Shown piece by piece: positions 14,901-28,257 of a DNA stretch of 64,000 nt. This DNA is from Rotaria macrura (lineage: Eukaryota > Rotifera > Eurotatoria > Philodinida > Philodinidae). The translations under genes and the position numbers were made by a program. Below the pieces are notes generated by a model that had not been told where the DNA came from, did not search any database, and was given only the letters and a program-made list of their open reading frames with translations. Where the stretch lies: assembly GCA_900239685.1 (NCBI GenBank), contig OENT01000027.1:186001-250000 (forward strand), in the 5' to 3' direction. Each line of letters begins with the position of its first letter. Positions within the stretch are counted from its first letter, which is position 1.

Positions 14901-16256
14901 CTTACATTACATATTAAGTCTGATTTTTCTTTCTTGTCAAATCCACTGTGGTTTATATACATCTTACGTAATATTAATTTTGTAGCTCGATCGATTCTCA
15001 ATGGATGTGGTTCACCTTTTTTCTTTTGTTTTAAATTATTATGATTGGAAACAACACGCAAGGTTGACCACCTTTTCAATATGTCCTTATTGATTAACTA
15101 TACTTTCTTTTTTTATATTCTTCTTCTTCTCTATCATTATTATTATTGTTCTTTATTTTTGGTTAGGTGTTTCTTTCGATTGAATTCTCATCTCACATTT
15201 CTTCATAATGCATTAAATCCTTTATGTCGTTCAGGTAAAATTTAATAGCTTTCGTATCTATGCATCATTAGCCTTCTATATGTAATGTTGTATGTGTCAA
15301 CTTCACCTTAATCTCGGAAGTAAAATTTACTTGAAAGCTCTTCCCTTACGTCAGACATGCAACGTTCGAACAGTTCCTATGTTCACTAGTATGATAATAC
15401 GTATATATTTATATATATTTATATATATGTGCGGCCTGATGACATCCTATCAATTAGGGCTTAATCGCTGTTCGTTTATTTTGACTACTTGTTATAAGCG
15501 TGTCCGTCTGTGATCACTCCCATATATCAATAATCATTACACGAACGCTTTACAAAAGGACCACTAGTAGAACACCTAACATATGTATCATAAATCTTTA
15601 TTAGATGTTGTTCAAAGAGATGATTATTGTCTATAATGGTAAGTAGATTTCTGTACATATGGCTTCATTTTCACGTCCATAGACAAGACAAAAAAAAGCA
15701 GAAAAGATAAACAGACGGTAGATTTCACAAGAAATAAACATTGTACACTTAAAATAAAGCAGATCATCTTCTGTATTATAGATAATTACAAAAACAAAAC
15801 AATAGAATATATCCTATGTCCTCTCGTGCTCAGTGTTTTTTCTTCTCTTCTCTGTCCTTTTTTTTAAAAACTGATATGCTATTTCCCTTTTTATTGCATA
15901 AAAATCATTGTCTCCGATGTGATGAACGAGTAAATAGAATTGACCAAATCACTTAAAGATAAGAGTTTCAATCGATGAGATTGTATAATTGCGTGACGAT
16001 GATGTTCAAATAGAACCAATTGAGAAAAGAAAAAAATCTCGTTCATACAGAAGAATACGTTTGGAATAAATATTAAAAATCCATTGAGATTTGTTTCTTA
16101 TAATTAATAAATAATAAGAAGAGAAAAAAATCCCTAAATTCGAATGGACACTCGTCATCAATAGTAATAGTTCATTTACCTTTTTCTTGCTGTATGTAGT
16201 TGCTCTTTCTTTTTTTAGATCGATCTATGTATGAACGTGCATCTTCCTAAAACAAA
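11938..16256. other. Intergenic region, no gene seen
   Basis: AT-rich DNA with TA microsatellites (about 13957-13978 and 14711-14738) and homopolymer T runs. No frame shows family similarity or linkable exons. Immediately before the protocadherin start, a T-rich tract ends in AG at 16217-16218, a possible leader-exon or trans-splice acceptor. It is followed by a seven-codon upstream frame (16227-16250) that stops 6 bp before the start codon at 16257. Confidence 0.55.
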
Positions 16257-19200
16257 ATGCTGTTCGTGCATTCAATCATATTTACGATTGTTTTAATCCC
16301 ATATAGTCATGCAATTGTATCACAAATATTAACACCCGTATCAATATTTGAAGAGAGCCCAATATCCACGATTGTTGTTGATCTTCGTCCAACATTTCAA
16401 ATTCTTAGTGTACATCCTGATCAAGCCGTTCTACTTCATAGTCAACCAAGTCAACCGTTTGAATATATCAATGGACGTATACGATTAAAATCTCGATTAG
16501 ATCGTGAAGATTACGTACGAAAACGTCTATGTATTGGTGGTAATGTTCTTGAATGTAATTTTACATTAACATTAACGGTTAATCTTAATCAAGCCCCATA
16601 CAATTACATCTTATCTCAGCCAATATCGTGTCATGATGTAAATGACATAGTACCAAAATTTTCTCAGATGGAATCAAAAATTTCCATAGCAGAAAATGTA
16701 CCTATTGGACATCGAGTACCACTTGAAATTGCTACTGATTTAGATTCACCACCCTTTGGTATTGATCATTATCGTTTAGTTACATATGATAATCATGAGC
16801 AAAGTCAATTTTCTATTATCTATGATAATCATAGTCGTGAATTAGAATTAATTGTTAATGAAAAATTAGATAGGGAAAAAATTGAGAAATATGTTTTCAA
16901 ATTGATGGCCATCGATCGAGGACATCCGCCTAATATAGGAACACAATTATTAACAATTCAAATAAGGTAATAGTCATTTTTAAAGACAAAAAACTTCTAT
17001 TTTTAAAATAATACCGAAAAATACTACTTTTGACTTTCAGTGATATAAATGATTCTCGACCAAGATTTGAATCATCAATTTATAATATAAGCGTAGCTGA
17101 AAATACACTACCCGAATATCTTATCAGGATTCGTGCTCTTGATGCCGATCATGGTACAAATGCTGAATTAACATATAAACTTGAAAATGATCATAATGGT
17201 CTTTTTCTTTTGGATAAAATAACTGGTATACTAACATTAACGCATGCACTCGATTATGAATTATATACATCATATCAACTCAAAGTTGAAGTTCATGATA
17301 ATGGTATCAATCCATTAAGTGATACATGTATTATTAATATATATGTACTTGATCAAAATGATCATGCACCATCGATACAAATGAAATTTAATCCAATGTT
17401 CGAATATAACCAAGAAGGAAATATGGCTTATGTACCTGAATCATTTGATATTAGTTTACCAATAGCTTTCGTTAATGTTTATGATCAAGATTCCGGTGAT
17501 TACGGAAAGGTAGTTAGAAATTTGATTTTTCATAAGATACGAAATATCAACTATTACATCGACTGTGTTTTTTCTACGATTGACCAAAGCAGTTTTCTCT
17601 ATGATAGATTTGACATTAGTTGTTTTTGTTTGAAAAACATTTGAATTGTATTCGTCGTCAATCGATTCTTACTTCTGAAAAGAAATTTAACTGCTAAAAA
17701 TTCATGTAATCTTCATAGTTATTGTGATATTTTCAAAATACTCGACTGTAAATAAATCATTTTTGAATTAAATTCAGAGCATATTCAGAAAGAAATAATA
17801 AAAAATGTGTAATTTAGCACAAATATCTTATTTTTTTTTCTTCTCATTGTATTTCTTTTCTATCGGTTACAAAATGCCAAAAAGTAACTATTTCAAAATT
17901 CTTCGACTCAACTTATTCACCGAAATCTTAAATTTCTGGTAAATTCAAGTGACTTTTGAGTGATATAATTAGTTTGAAACTTTTGATTTCAACTCGAGAG
18001 ACAGTCACGTAAGTCTACAACTATGCGTATGTCCCTGTTGAGTGGTAAAAAAAAACGAATGTTCAATGTTTGCTTCTTATTATAAAGAGTTTTGAAAGAA
18101 GTCTAATTTTTTCATTGTTCTTTATATTTAAATATTGTCTTAACAAAGAAAATATCTTTCTGTATAGCAATGCTCAAGCGTTTGATCATGACAATGTCTG
18201 GCTAATGACGGAAAGCTTTTTATAACGAAGTTTAACCGCTGTGAGTTCAATGGATGAAAGTGCATCTTCTCTTTTTTTCTGACAATGGAATTTAAAATAT
18301 CTCGAGTAGCTTCCTATCCATTGTAAATTGTACGTAGTAGAACTTTTAAAATAGTTTGTTTGTACATGATCCATTTTTGAAAAATGGTAAGACATGTCAT
18401 ATGTTGAGTTATTCTACATAATAGCACGCTAATGAATATCTGTCATATAGATTACAATAGTTGCTGTGAATGATAGACATTACATTATAGATTAAAATAC
18501 AAGAATAGTAAAATTCTCTCTTTCTGTAGGCTCAAATAACAATTCAACCCAATCGTTTATTTTATCTTGAAATTATACGTGTAAATTATTATTCCATCAA
18601 GTCTATACGTCGTTTTGATCGTGAAGCTGTTTCATTGTATCGCATCGAATTATATGCACGTGATTTTGGCCAGCCTAGTTTACGTCGTTCAATGACATTC
18701 GAATTAAATATAACGGATGTTAACGATGAAAAACCTATATTTAAAAGCAATTATACATTTGATATAATGGAAAATAATCAAATTCCGAGTATATGCGGTC
18801 AAGTTTATGCTCATGATGCTGATCAAGGTCTAAATGGACAAATTAAATATTCTATAGTACCCCCATCACCCTATTTTTCCATATCAACCAATGATGGTAT
18901 TATATCGGCCAATACTTCATTTGATTATGAATTACAACGTGAATATAATTTTCAAGTTCGAGCATGTGACTATGGAAAGCCTCCACTCGAATCGATGGTC
19001 AATGTTAAAGTTAATATAATGAATCAAAATGAGTATTCACCGGAATTCGAACAGAAATCCTATTTTTTTGCTATAAATGAAAATTCAACCAATAATACAA
19101 TGACATTTATCGGTCAAGTTAAAGCAAACGATCGAGATTATGGAGATTATGTTACTTATTCATTCATTGACAATGATAATTTATTGTTTACGATTGATCA

Positions 19201-21497
19201 AAATGGAAGCATTTGGAGTGAAAACATATTTGATAGAGAAATTCAAGATGAATACAAATTATCCGTGATGGCAACAGATAATTCAACCATTGGACTCGTG
19301 GGGTCAACCACAGTTATTGTTAAAATCAAGTAAGCTTTTTTGTTTTCTACCGTGAGACATTGTCACCTGTTTTAAATCCACGAGGTTTAAGGAATCGATG
19401 ATGGTAGATTAGGAAATGTTAAACACTTTTTTATGAGTGTTTCACTCACTGAACTTTGATTAATTACAATTGTTTCAGATTCATTCGAACTGTACTTTGA
19501 AATGTACGTAATGAATTCGCATTCGACATAGGATAAAGTCGTATGAAATACATAGAATACAATTTTCTGATTGTTTATTTTTTCACTTATTAAAGCGAAC
19601 ACGTCTATTTCTAAGATATCTCTAAAGTGTATGTAGAAAGTTTGTTTTGTAATTATATGATGATTATGATCTATTTCAAGTCATGACGAATTAGACAATA
19701 TAAGAAATCGATATAATCTTTAATGAATAACGAATTTTTACAGTTTATACATGTGAGATAGAGAGAAATCAAAACCATATATCATTGAAAAATAGTTTTG
19801 TAGAAAACAAAAAATTCTTTTCATATGATCATTAGTTATCGGATGAAGAAAGGCTATCGAAATATATTAGCTTAGAAAAAATCTTCTATAGTAGCAAAAT
19901 ATCAGTATTATATTTTTTTCTTGCAGAGATATAAATGATAATTATCCAATATTTATTTGGCCTGACTCCGATGAAATTCGTCATATTCTCTCAGATGATC
20001 ATTCTCAACGTACGGATTCAAACCATCCATTATCACAATTTTTAACGGATATTGTTGTACAAGACAATGACATAGGAAACAATTCATTGATTCAATTGAT
20101 TGTTTCGAATAATGATCTATTCTATGTTGGTTCAAATAATTCACTTTGGTTACGCAATTCATCGGCATTACCTGGCACATATGATATTGAAATTGAAGCA
20201 AAGAATTTAGATTTAATAAGAAAAAAACGTTTACACATTATCATCTACGATCGTAATCCATTTAAATTAAATCTATTTCATAACATGCGTCAAACATTTT
20301 CACGTTTTCCATTATTGATTATAATTATTCTATCGTTTTTAGCAACAGGTTCAACAGTATTTATACTTGTTTATTATTTATGGATACGTCTACATTATAC
20401 ATCTGATGTACAGAAACATTTATATGGTAGTAGACTCATTGTAAATGATGAAGATAAATCAAAACAAAATAGTCCGCAAACAAAATTAAATATTTTATCC
20501 ACAAGTCATAATCATGATTATGCAGTTATTAATAAACAAAGAAAAGTATGTCGAACTGAGAAAGATAACAGTAGAAAACCTTTCTATCTTATTCTTTTTG
20601 TGATTAATGATTCTTTTATAACATCTGTATATGTTGACACAATCAAGTTATAAATCATTTTGTTTTGCTCGATAGAGCATAATGACAATTGTTCAGAATG
20701 ATTATCTATTAGTTAATGACCTTTTTAGTTCGTACTATAGTACGATTGAATACATTCGGTGAACAATTTTGTTTATCGATCGTTGACACCATTCTATAGA
20801 GAAATATTTCATCTTCTCGAATATTGATCATTTTTATTTTGTTTTCTTCTTTCTCTTCAAGACTTCTCAACTTCCATCTGGTAATAGTTCATCAACAACC
20901 GATGGTGATTTCGCTTCATCACTTCTTTCGTGTCCATTCAATCGTACGTCTTCGTCAACAGCGGATTTAAGTTCATTAAATAGAAATCCTCCATCATCAA
21001 CAGTATCAGCATTGGCAACTTTAACAAGAAAATCATCACGTCGTCATCAAACAAAAAACGTTAGTTTTGAACCAATTTTAATCAATCCTTCGAATAATAT
21101 ATTTGATGATTTATTTCAAAATAATCTAACATGTTTTCATGATAATACATCGTCAACATTTAGCACATTACCTAAACAGATAAGACATGATCTTTCATCA
21201 TCATCATCAATAAATCAACAACATAATCAATCAAATCCTAGTGATACATCGCGAAATCGAACGAATAATTTTCCAACATTACAAAGTGTTCTTAATCAAT
21301 CCGTACGAAACAGTCAAACAAAATTACCCCAACCACCCCCATTACTTAATGGAATTCTATTGCTTGATCAAATGCTAACAAGCTCAACGATGGCGACGAA
21401 TGACGAAAGAACTCAAACATTATCATCATCAACAGCTAGTAATAGTGGATGGTATAATGTCACATCTAATTATCAGACAAGAGCCAGCATTGTATAA
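16257..21497 (+). CDS. Protocadherin-like adhesion receptor
   Basis: Five exons are inferred: 16257-16966, 17041-17509, 18530-19329, 19927-20545 and 20862-21497. Phases are consistent and give about 1077 residues. A hydrophobic signal peptide (residues 1-20) is followed by about seven cadherin repeats, delimited by calcium-binding linkers HDVND, DINDSRPRF, DQNDHAPS, DVNDEKPIF and DINDNYPIF. The linker after repeat 5 is degenerate (NQNEYSPEF). Repeats also show the A-x-D-x-D/DADHG, DADQG and LDRE/FDRE motifs. One transmembrane segment lies near residues 786-812. A cytoplasmic tail of about 265 residues follows, rich in Ser, Thr, Asn and Gln, with no recognised catenin-binding motif. The role by family is calcium-dependent cell-cell adhesion or recognition at the plasma membrane. 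Introns 17510-18529, 19330-19926 and 20546-20861 contain nothing I recognise. Exon 3 starts within a cadherin repeat that looks somewhat short, so a small exon could be missing from the 1-kb intron. Confidence 0.85.
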
Positions 21498-22518
21498 TAA
21501 ATATTGCATATCTATACGTGTGTTTGCTTATGTGTTAACTAGTCGTTGTCTTTTATGTCTTATCATTGTTTTCTTTTTTCTTCTGTAAAGGAACTGTTTG
21601 AAACCGAACATTAATACTAATCAATGTTGCTATTGCGTATCAGTCAAATGTTCAAATGAGAAGAGTTTTTATAATTTTGAAAATCCACGAATAATTCATT
21701 CTTGATCGAATGTTTGCAAACAATCTTCGATTTTAAGATGACAAATTATATAGAATGTTCTCATGAGTTTCGACTTCTTATTGAGAGAAACAAAACGTAG
21801 TCGATTGATGCACTTATGTTCATCATTATCAAGTTGACAGAATGACATTCCGAAGAAAATCGATTTTTATCTCAGTGACATTCACAATTATTGTGTTGAG
21901 AGCTCGAAGAGAGTCATTATGAAAGTATGCTCTCAAGATAGAAAAGAGAAATTTCAAGAGTACATTATTCAAACTGATACTCATCATTGCTACTTCTATT
22001 GGACTAGAAACATTTTAAGAAGATTCATCCTCACACGAGGTTTTTAAACTTGGTTGTCGATTACTGAATTGACCATTTGATTCAATCTTATGTAGTAAAA
22101 AACGAAACACAAAAGTGAAATTATCCATGCAATTTCTGGTTTGTAGATAGATCAAGCGATCGGTAAAATATCATTAAGAGAATTTCTTTGCTGAAATGAA
22201 TGCCACTTTTATAAGGTGAAAAATTATGTAAAACATCAACAAAAAACTATTCCTCTAGGTCAACCAAATAGTAATTAACAGTGGTATTCAGTGAAAAATA
22301 ATCCCCGATGAAACAAAGTTTCGGATTTCGACGAATGGGAAAGTTTTAGGCGTAACATATTCTAGCTCTCTCTCTTGTGCTCATATACGACACGAAACTA
22401 TCATGGATATTCATGTGACAAACGACTTTGTCGACATTCATAAATTACTTTTATCAAGATGTAATTATTTTGTATTGTACGCAACACTTGTCATTTTTTA
22501 TTTGACATATGGAACTAT
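21498..22518. other. Intergenic region between converging genes
   Basis: This is the shared 3' side of the protocadherin-like (+) and K-Cl cotransporter (-) genes. An AATAAA overlaps the protocadherin stop (21496-21501) but is probably too close to act alone. Nothing else is recognisable. Confidence 0.5.
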
Positions 22519-25500
22519 TTATGAGAATATAGTAATAACTTCTCTGCCACCTCCTTTAACAAGTATACATCGATAAATGCCTTCACATAATTGATTAACA
22601 AAGTCAATGTATGCATAATCAGCATTAACATTCGTACGAGGAACTTTAGGTAAATTGATTAGAACCAATTGTGAATTCCGTGATCGTTCGAGTATAGTCT
22701 GATTCAGACGAGCTGCTGAATGCATTTTTGTTCGTACTTGTATATCTTCAATTAATCTATATTTCAAATCATTGCCTTTGATCGGTTGAATCAATGATGG
22801 TGTAAATGTATATTGAATATGTTCATTGTCTACAATTAATAAATATTGAATAAGAACTCAAGTCATATGTTTCTGTTTTGTTTTTCGATTAAATTTACCT
22901 GCTGGATAATTTTGAAATAATTGTTGTAAATGTTTTTCTCTTTCGAAATCAATTTTTTTTTCATTGACATCAAATGGCTTGAAATATTTTGAATCCAAAT
23001 TTGTTGTTGTTGTTGTTGTTGCCATCGTTCGATATTTTGTAAATGCAGATATTTCTTGATCAGCGACCATGACAGCATGTACTTCAGCTTGTATGCGTAA
23101 TTGATAAACATATTGTTCAAGTTCACGTTTCTGTATTTGTGGTTCTTGATTTGGTAAACATATCGTAAATAAACGTAACGTACATTTATTCCAAACATGA
23201 TGTTGCTGTAAAAGAAATGCCAATAGAAATAATAAACCACCATCATGTATGATCCACCATATATCAATATAACCCGATTGAATATCTAATAAACTTGGAT
23301 ATGAATCAATATTTTTAAGTAGTAAAATAGCAAAATTTTTATTCTCAGCAAGACGTATTGAATCAAGGTACGATACGATCGTATCACCAATACGTCCATC
23401 TATTTGAATATTCTGCCATGATGTCGGCCAATCTATGGATTTATTTTTATTTAATAGATGACAATACTTCATGAGAAAATACTTACCGAACATAACCTAA
23501 ACAGTAGAAGACAGAACGAACAATAGAATATAAAATTAAGAAAGTCGTACATGTCAGTAATTCATAAAATTTGAGAAGTAAATTCAAGAAAATCCAGACA
23601 TAGTTCAATACTTACACAATTTTTTTAACCTGTACTCTGTCTTCCATATGGTCATTCACATTCAATATAGTTTCATACTTCGATAGTACTCTTATACTAT
23701 AAGATTTAGATATCAAAATAGAACTTATCTCTTTTTGAGTACATGAATAATAACCTATGAACAAGCATATTTCAATTGTTCTGATTCGACTAGAAAGCTT
23801 TTTATCGTATATAGTTGTGTATTACTAAATTACCCCGGTTTCATTACATTTCTTTTATTCTACTGATATTATTCTACCTACGGCAATATTGAAATCGATC
23901 TAAGATATCACATATCTTTTTAGAATTCTTTTAAAAACTTTACCTATCGTTTGTTTATGGGATAATTTCATATCATATATATTTAATAAATATCATCTTA
24001 CCGTATTAGGACGAAATCCACCGACACCACTGGTTTGCATTAATGAATTAATTCCATCGTAGACATTATCAGTAACAAGTACATCAATGAATCCATTCAA
24101 AATTTGATGTGTAATCATTTGTTCTTTTAAATAACGACGTAGTTCTTCAACTATATCACGTTTTTCATCGTACGTACCTAGTTAGATTAAACATAATAAC
24201 AAATTATTTTCGTTCGCAAGCAAGATTAATCAAACGAAAAAAAATTGACGTAATACAATCAATCGAACCTTGTATGATTGTTGCTATAATAATAAGACCT
24301 TTTCCAGCTTTTAATTGACTCAATAGATCGAGCACTTTCTCATGTTCAATCATCCATCGATGTTGATTTTCATGATAGATACATTTAATAAAAGCTAACA
24401 TTTGTGGTCGAAAATTTTTCGTATGCATCGGTCCATCGTCCAAACGTGATAAAGTAACATGTGCTATTGACATTGGCAAGCCTTTCAAACCTTCACCCCA
24501 TTCTTTATTAGCACCAGCATACCAGATGTAAATATAAACAATAATACCTATAGCTAAACTTATCAATGCAATATACCATGACGATATCAGCATTATTAAA
24601 ATACAGACAATAGCACCAAGAAGTGATAATAACCAATGATAAAAACGAAAACGTGGCCGCCATGATGGTTCATCTGAAATATTTAGATTCGCAACGAAAA
24701 CAAAAGTAAGTTTACATTTCGTTTGTATTATAACAAATTTAAAATCTTACGTAGAAGTGTTTGAAGTATACAAACTATATTAACTGATAAATAACACATC
24801 AGAAAAAATTCAGAAACCATTGCTAAATTAAGTAGAAACACAATTAGTGAAAAATTGTTTGTTTTTATTTTGAAGAAACTGCCAGTTTATTACTTGTTAC
24901 TATATCGAAGTTAGCTATAAGAATACTAATTTCAGATAAAGCTAATGTGAATAATAAAGCTTTAAATGGTTCATTTTGAAATGTTGATTGAAATGGCTTT
25001 AATATTGGCATGATATCATCTTTTGCTACCGATTGTAATAAACGTGGAGCACCTATCAGACTGAAATATTCATAGAAACATTCAATCTTGTATAGAATAG
25101 ATTATCTTCAATTTTCTGTTCTCTTCCTTGATAGCGACGGTAGGTATGTTGAAATAGAATGGGTATTTATATAGAGTAGAGTGGGGCAATTGCAGACGAA
25201 AAAAAGTACTTTTCACTTGTGACTGCCATAGCTCCATCAATTTTAGGTATTTTTTTCTGTTTTTTTTTCGGACTGATAGCTGAATGTCAGCTCTATAACC
25301 TCATGTAAAAGTTATTAATAACAGACTATCCAAACTTGTTCAATCGCTTATTCTCTAGTAGGTTCTGCAAGTTTTCTGCAATTACCCCACGTGGGGCAAT
25401 TGCAGANCCGTATATTTTAAACATGTTCTGTTTGTAATATTTCTTTAAATGCTAGTAAAACGTGATAGTTGATCTACATTAGTAGAAATTCGTGGTTTAG

Positions 25501-28257
25501 AGTTTTTGGAGCACGAAAAACTTTGAAAGTACCTACAGACTAATTAAAAACTGATTCGCATCATTCTTGAATATTCCCAGTCATTTTACATGGCTTTCTG
25601 CAATTGCCCCACTCCTTTTGCTTGTGTATGCAATTACCCCAAGTGGGGCAATTGCAGACATTTTTTCAATATTTTCAATTTACTATTTCAATTGTTATTC
25701 TAATTTCTTGAGGAATATTATCGTAAGATTCTTACCATTTGTAGATAATCATTGCCTCAATCTATTTGTGAAAAAATTGCTAAAGAATCTTGTTCAGGTA
25801 GTGAGAAAACCGATAATTAGTGGTTCCATGTAAAATAGCTGAGAATCTGCAATTGCCCCACGTGGGGTAATTGCAGAAAACTTGCAGAACCTACTAGAGA
25901 ATAAGCGATTGAACAAGTTTGGATAGTCTGTTATTAATAACTTTTACATGAGGTTATAGAGCTGACATTCAGCTATCAGTCCGAAAAAAAAAACAGAAAA
26001 AAATACCTAAAATTGATGGAGCTATGGCAGTCACAAGTGAAAAGTACTTTTTTTCGTCTGCAATTGCCCCACTCTACTCTATATATATATATCGATTTCG
26101 ATTCTGTATAGCAATATGCTAGTAGAACAGGATTCTTCTACTATGTCGAATACAAGATTTTGTTTTTCTTACAGAATCTTCTAATATCATAAGTTTCTAT
26201 GTCTAGAAATCTTTGAATTAACTCGCTTACCATTGTAATCCAGCACCAAAGCAAGCACATAAGGCACCAGTAATAATAACGTATGGTGATGGCCAAGCAA
26301 TGACTGCTTCGACAAGTTGTTGATTAATGCTTAAACCATCTCGATCACGTAAAAGTATACCTTGAATTGAACAGGCAAGAAGAAATGCAATAACAGTATA
26401 GATTATTGATGTTGTTAAAACTGCCACTAGATACATAGAATTCATGAAGAAGAAAGAATTTCTTTGAAAATAAATCTTACGAATCGTCCCGCGTGGTATC
26501 GATTGACTTGGATCTTTTAGATCGCCACTTCTATTTGATCCTGCCATGATGCCTGTTACACTGGGAAAGAATATTCCAACTAGAAAAACAAATTTATTAA
26601 TGATTTCATTTTATTGATCACTTGCTTAAAATAAAGAATGATGTTGTTGCTTTACTAACAACTTCTAATTTCGAATCACCTATATGATTAAATTCAAAAA
26701 CAAATGATCCGATTCTCAAACAAAGAACAAACAACTTCTTCAACGAACCTATTAATTCATTATCGATTTCTTGTTCTCTCATATACATTGATTTTAAATT
26801 ATTTTTAAATTGTGAATTTTTCAAACCAGGTATTCCATTTATTACATAGACATGCTTTATATCATTACAAGTTATAGTTTTACTTATATTATTGAAACAT
26901 AAATTTTGATGAAGTGGACATATTTCTCCGTCGCATGTCATATTTGAATGGCAATAACGAATAACATTATTTTTCAATATTGACGATTTTATTAAATGTT
27001 TTATATTATCTTTTTCAAGAATACATATTGGTAAATATGTCGGTGAGATGGCACTTTTAATTATACCAATTAGAATAGATATTATAGAAAGAAAAACGAC
27101 TAGTAAAGTAAATGGTGCTAAACACATACGATGAAATATGAAACATATTCTTGTATCATTGTTAATAGTAGACAATTTATTTTACCTATACGTGAAACAA
27201 CTTTGATACCGAGAAAGACAATAATACCCAGAATAAAAAGTAAGATAGTTCCATATACACGATAGTGATTAAATGAACTTTGTTGATTTTCGATTGATGG
27301 ACCGAATAGATGACATCTGAAATTCTTCATTGAATTAATTCATGTACACAAAGAAGAAAATTGTACGAGTAATTTACTTGTTCGGACATGTATATTTCAA
27401 AAGAATTTCACTTGCACCTAAAACATACAAACCACCAGCTAAGGCATTACCAATATAAAACAGAAGTCCAACAGCTCCGCCAACAGCTGGACCTAACGAT
27501 CTTGATATGAGAAAATAAGAACCACCCGCTGGAACAATACCATTTGTTGCAACTAAAAATTAACGAAACGCAACTAGCATTAACAGAGAAACTATAAATG
27601 AATCGAAGTCGAATGAGTCGAGGCTCAAGATATTTCGATCTTTTATGTCAACTATATTGGTCTAATGTGAATATTCTTACTTGCAGCTAATGAAATTGCC
27701 GTAAGAAAAGTGCATAAACAACAGAGACCAATTATAGTCATTCCTTGAATAATTCCACTTACACCAATAACCCAATAGAGTCGAATAAAAACAATCACAC
27801 CAATGATATTTTGTACACATGGTAGATAAACACCAAATAATGTATTTAATTGAGCATTTGAAGAATTTTTTATATCGTCAACAAGAGACATGAATGTTCC
27901 ACCTTGATAGTCATATAAATTTTTAAGAAAACTAGCTCCTTTCTCAACGACTAAATCGCCTTCAATATTATTATCGGTTTCTCTCGATTGAATCGGTTCA
28001 ATCAATGGTACTACTGGTCCGTGTGATATCGATGTTGGATCGACATGTTTGTCATGTTGCAGTTGTACGGCAGAAATTGATGAAACTAAAATATGTTATA
28101 GTTCGTCAAATATCGCTAGATTTGTATTCAATTCTATACTTTCATCTGTCTCCTCAAAATGAATAACTTGAAAACGACCTTTATTTCCAGTAATAGATTC
28201 TGCACCATTTAAATTTGTTACATGTGATGTAGCAGTGAAAAAACTATCTCTACTCAT
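22519..28257 (-). CDS. SLC12A4-7-like: K-Cl cotransporter (SLC12A4-7/KCC type)
   Basis: Thirteen exons read from 28257 downward: 28140-28257, 27681-28085, 27378-27552, 27186-27316, 26626-27117, 26481-26579, 26231-26426, 24894-25060, 24751-24822, 24269-24673, 24002-24177, 22899-23496 and 22519-22829. All phases agree and give about 1114 residues, normal for KCCs. Signatures in order are [19 protein letters not shown] (TM1), [20 protein letters not shown], a Cys-rich extracellular loop in exon 5, [51 protein letters not shown], and the C-terminus [15 protein letters not shown] large loop between TM5 and TM6 indicates KCC rather than NKCC. The family role is electroneutral K+/Cl- export in volume and chloride control at the plasma membrane. 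Intron 5 uses a GC donor (26580-26625, 46 bp). Intron 7 (25061-26230) holds a foldback element. The 505-bp intron 23497-24001 is otherwise featureless. Confidence 0.93.
25168..26085. mobile_element. Foldback/MITE-like element with ~239-bp inverted repeats
   Basis: Left arm about 25168-25406 and right arm about 25846-26085 are near-perfect reverse complements. The outer ends read tatagagtagagtggggc. The 439-bp centre (25407-25845) has no transposase frame. A 16-bp motif, gtggggcaattgcaga, recurs in both orientations inside and between the arms. The insertion lies wholly in intron 7 of the K-Cl cotransporter; removing it leaves a normal intron of about 250 bp. The flanks are TA-rich (ttatat / atatat), so a TA or TATA target duplication is possible but cannot be fixed. 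The structure fits a non-autonomous DNA transposon. The superfamily is unknown. Confidence 0.8.
25407..25407. other. Ambiguous base (N)
   Basis: A single N sits exactly at the inner edge of the left inverted repeat, next to a palindromic junction. It probably reflects assembly or polishing trouble caused by the palindrome. Confidence 0.9.

Noticed and set aside
25567..25833. Plus-strand frame inside the foldback element core
   Set aside because: 88 codons with no transposase motif, overlapping the repeated 16-bp motifs; most likely noncoding.
22519..28257. Reading the cotransporter as NKCC/NCC
   Set aside because: The large cysteine-containing loop falls between TM5 and TM6, and the C-terminus ends REVITIFS, both KCC features.
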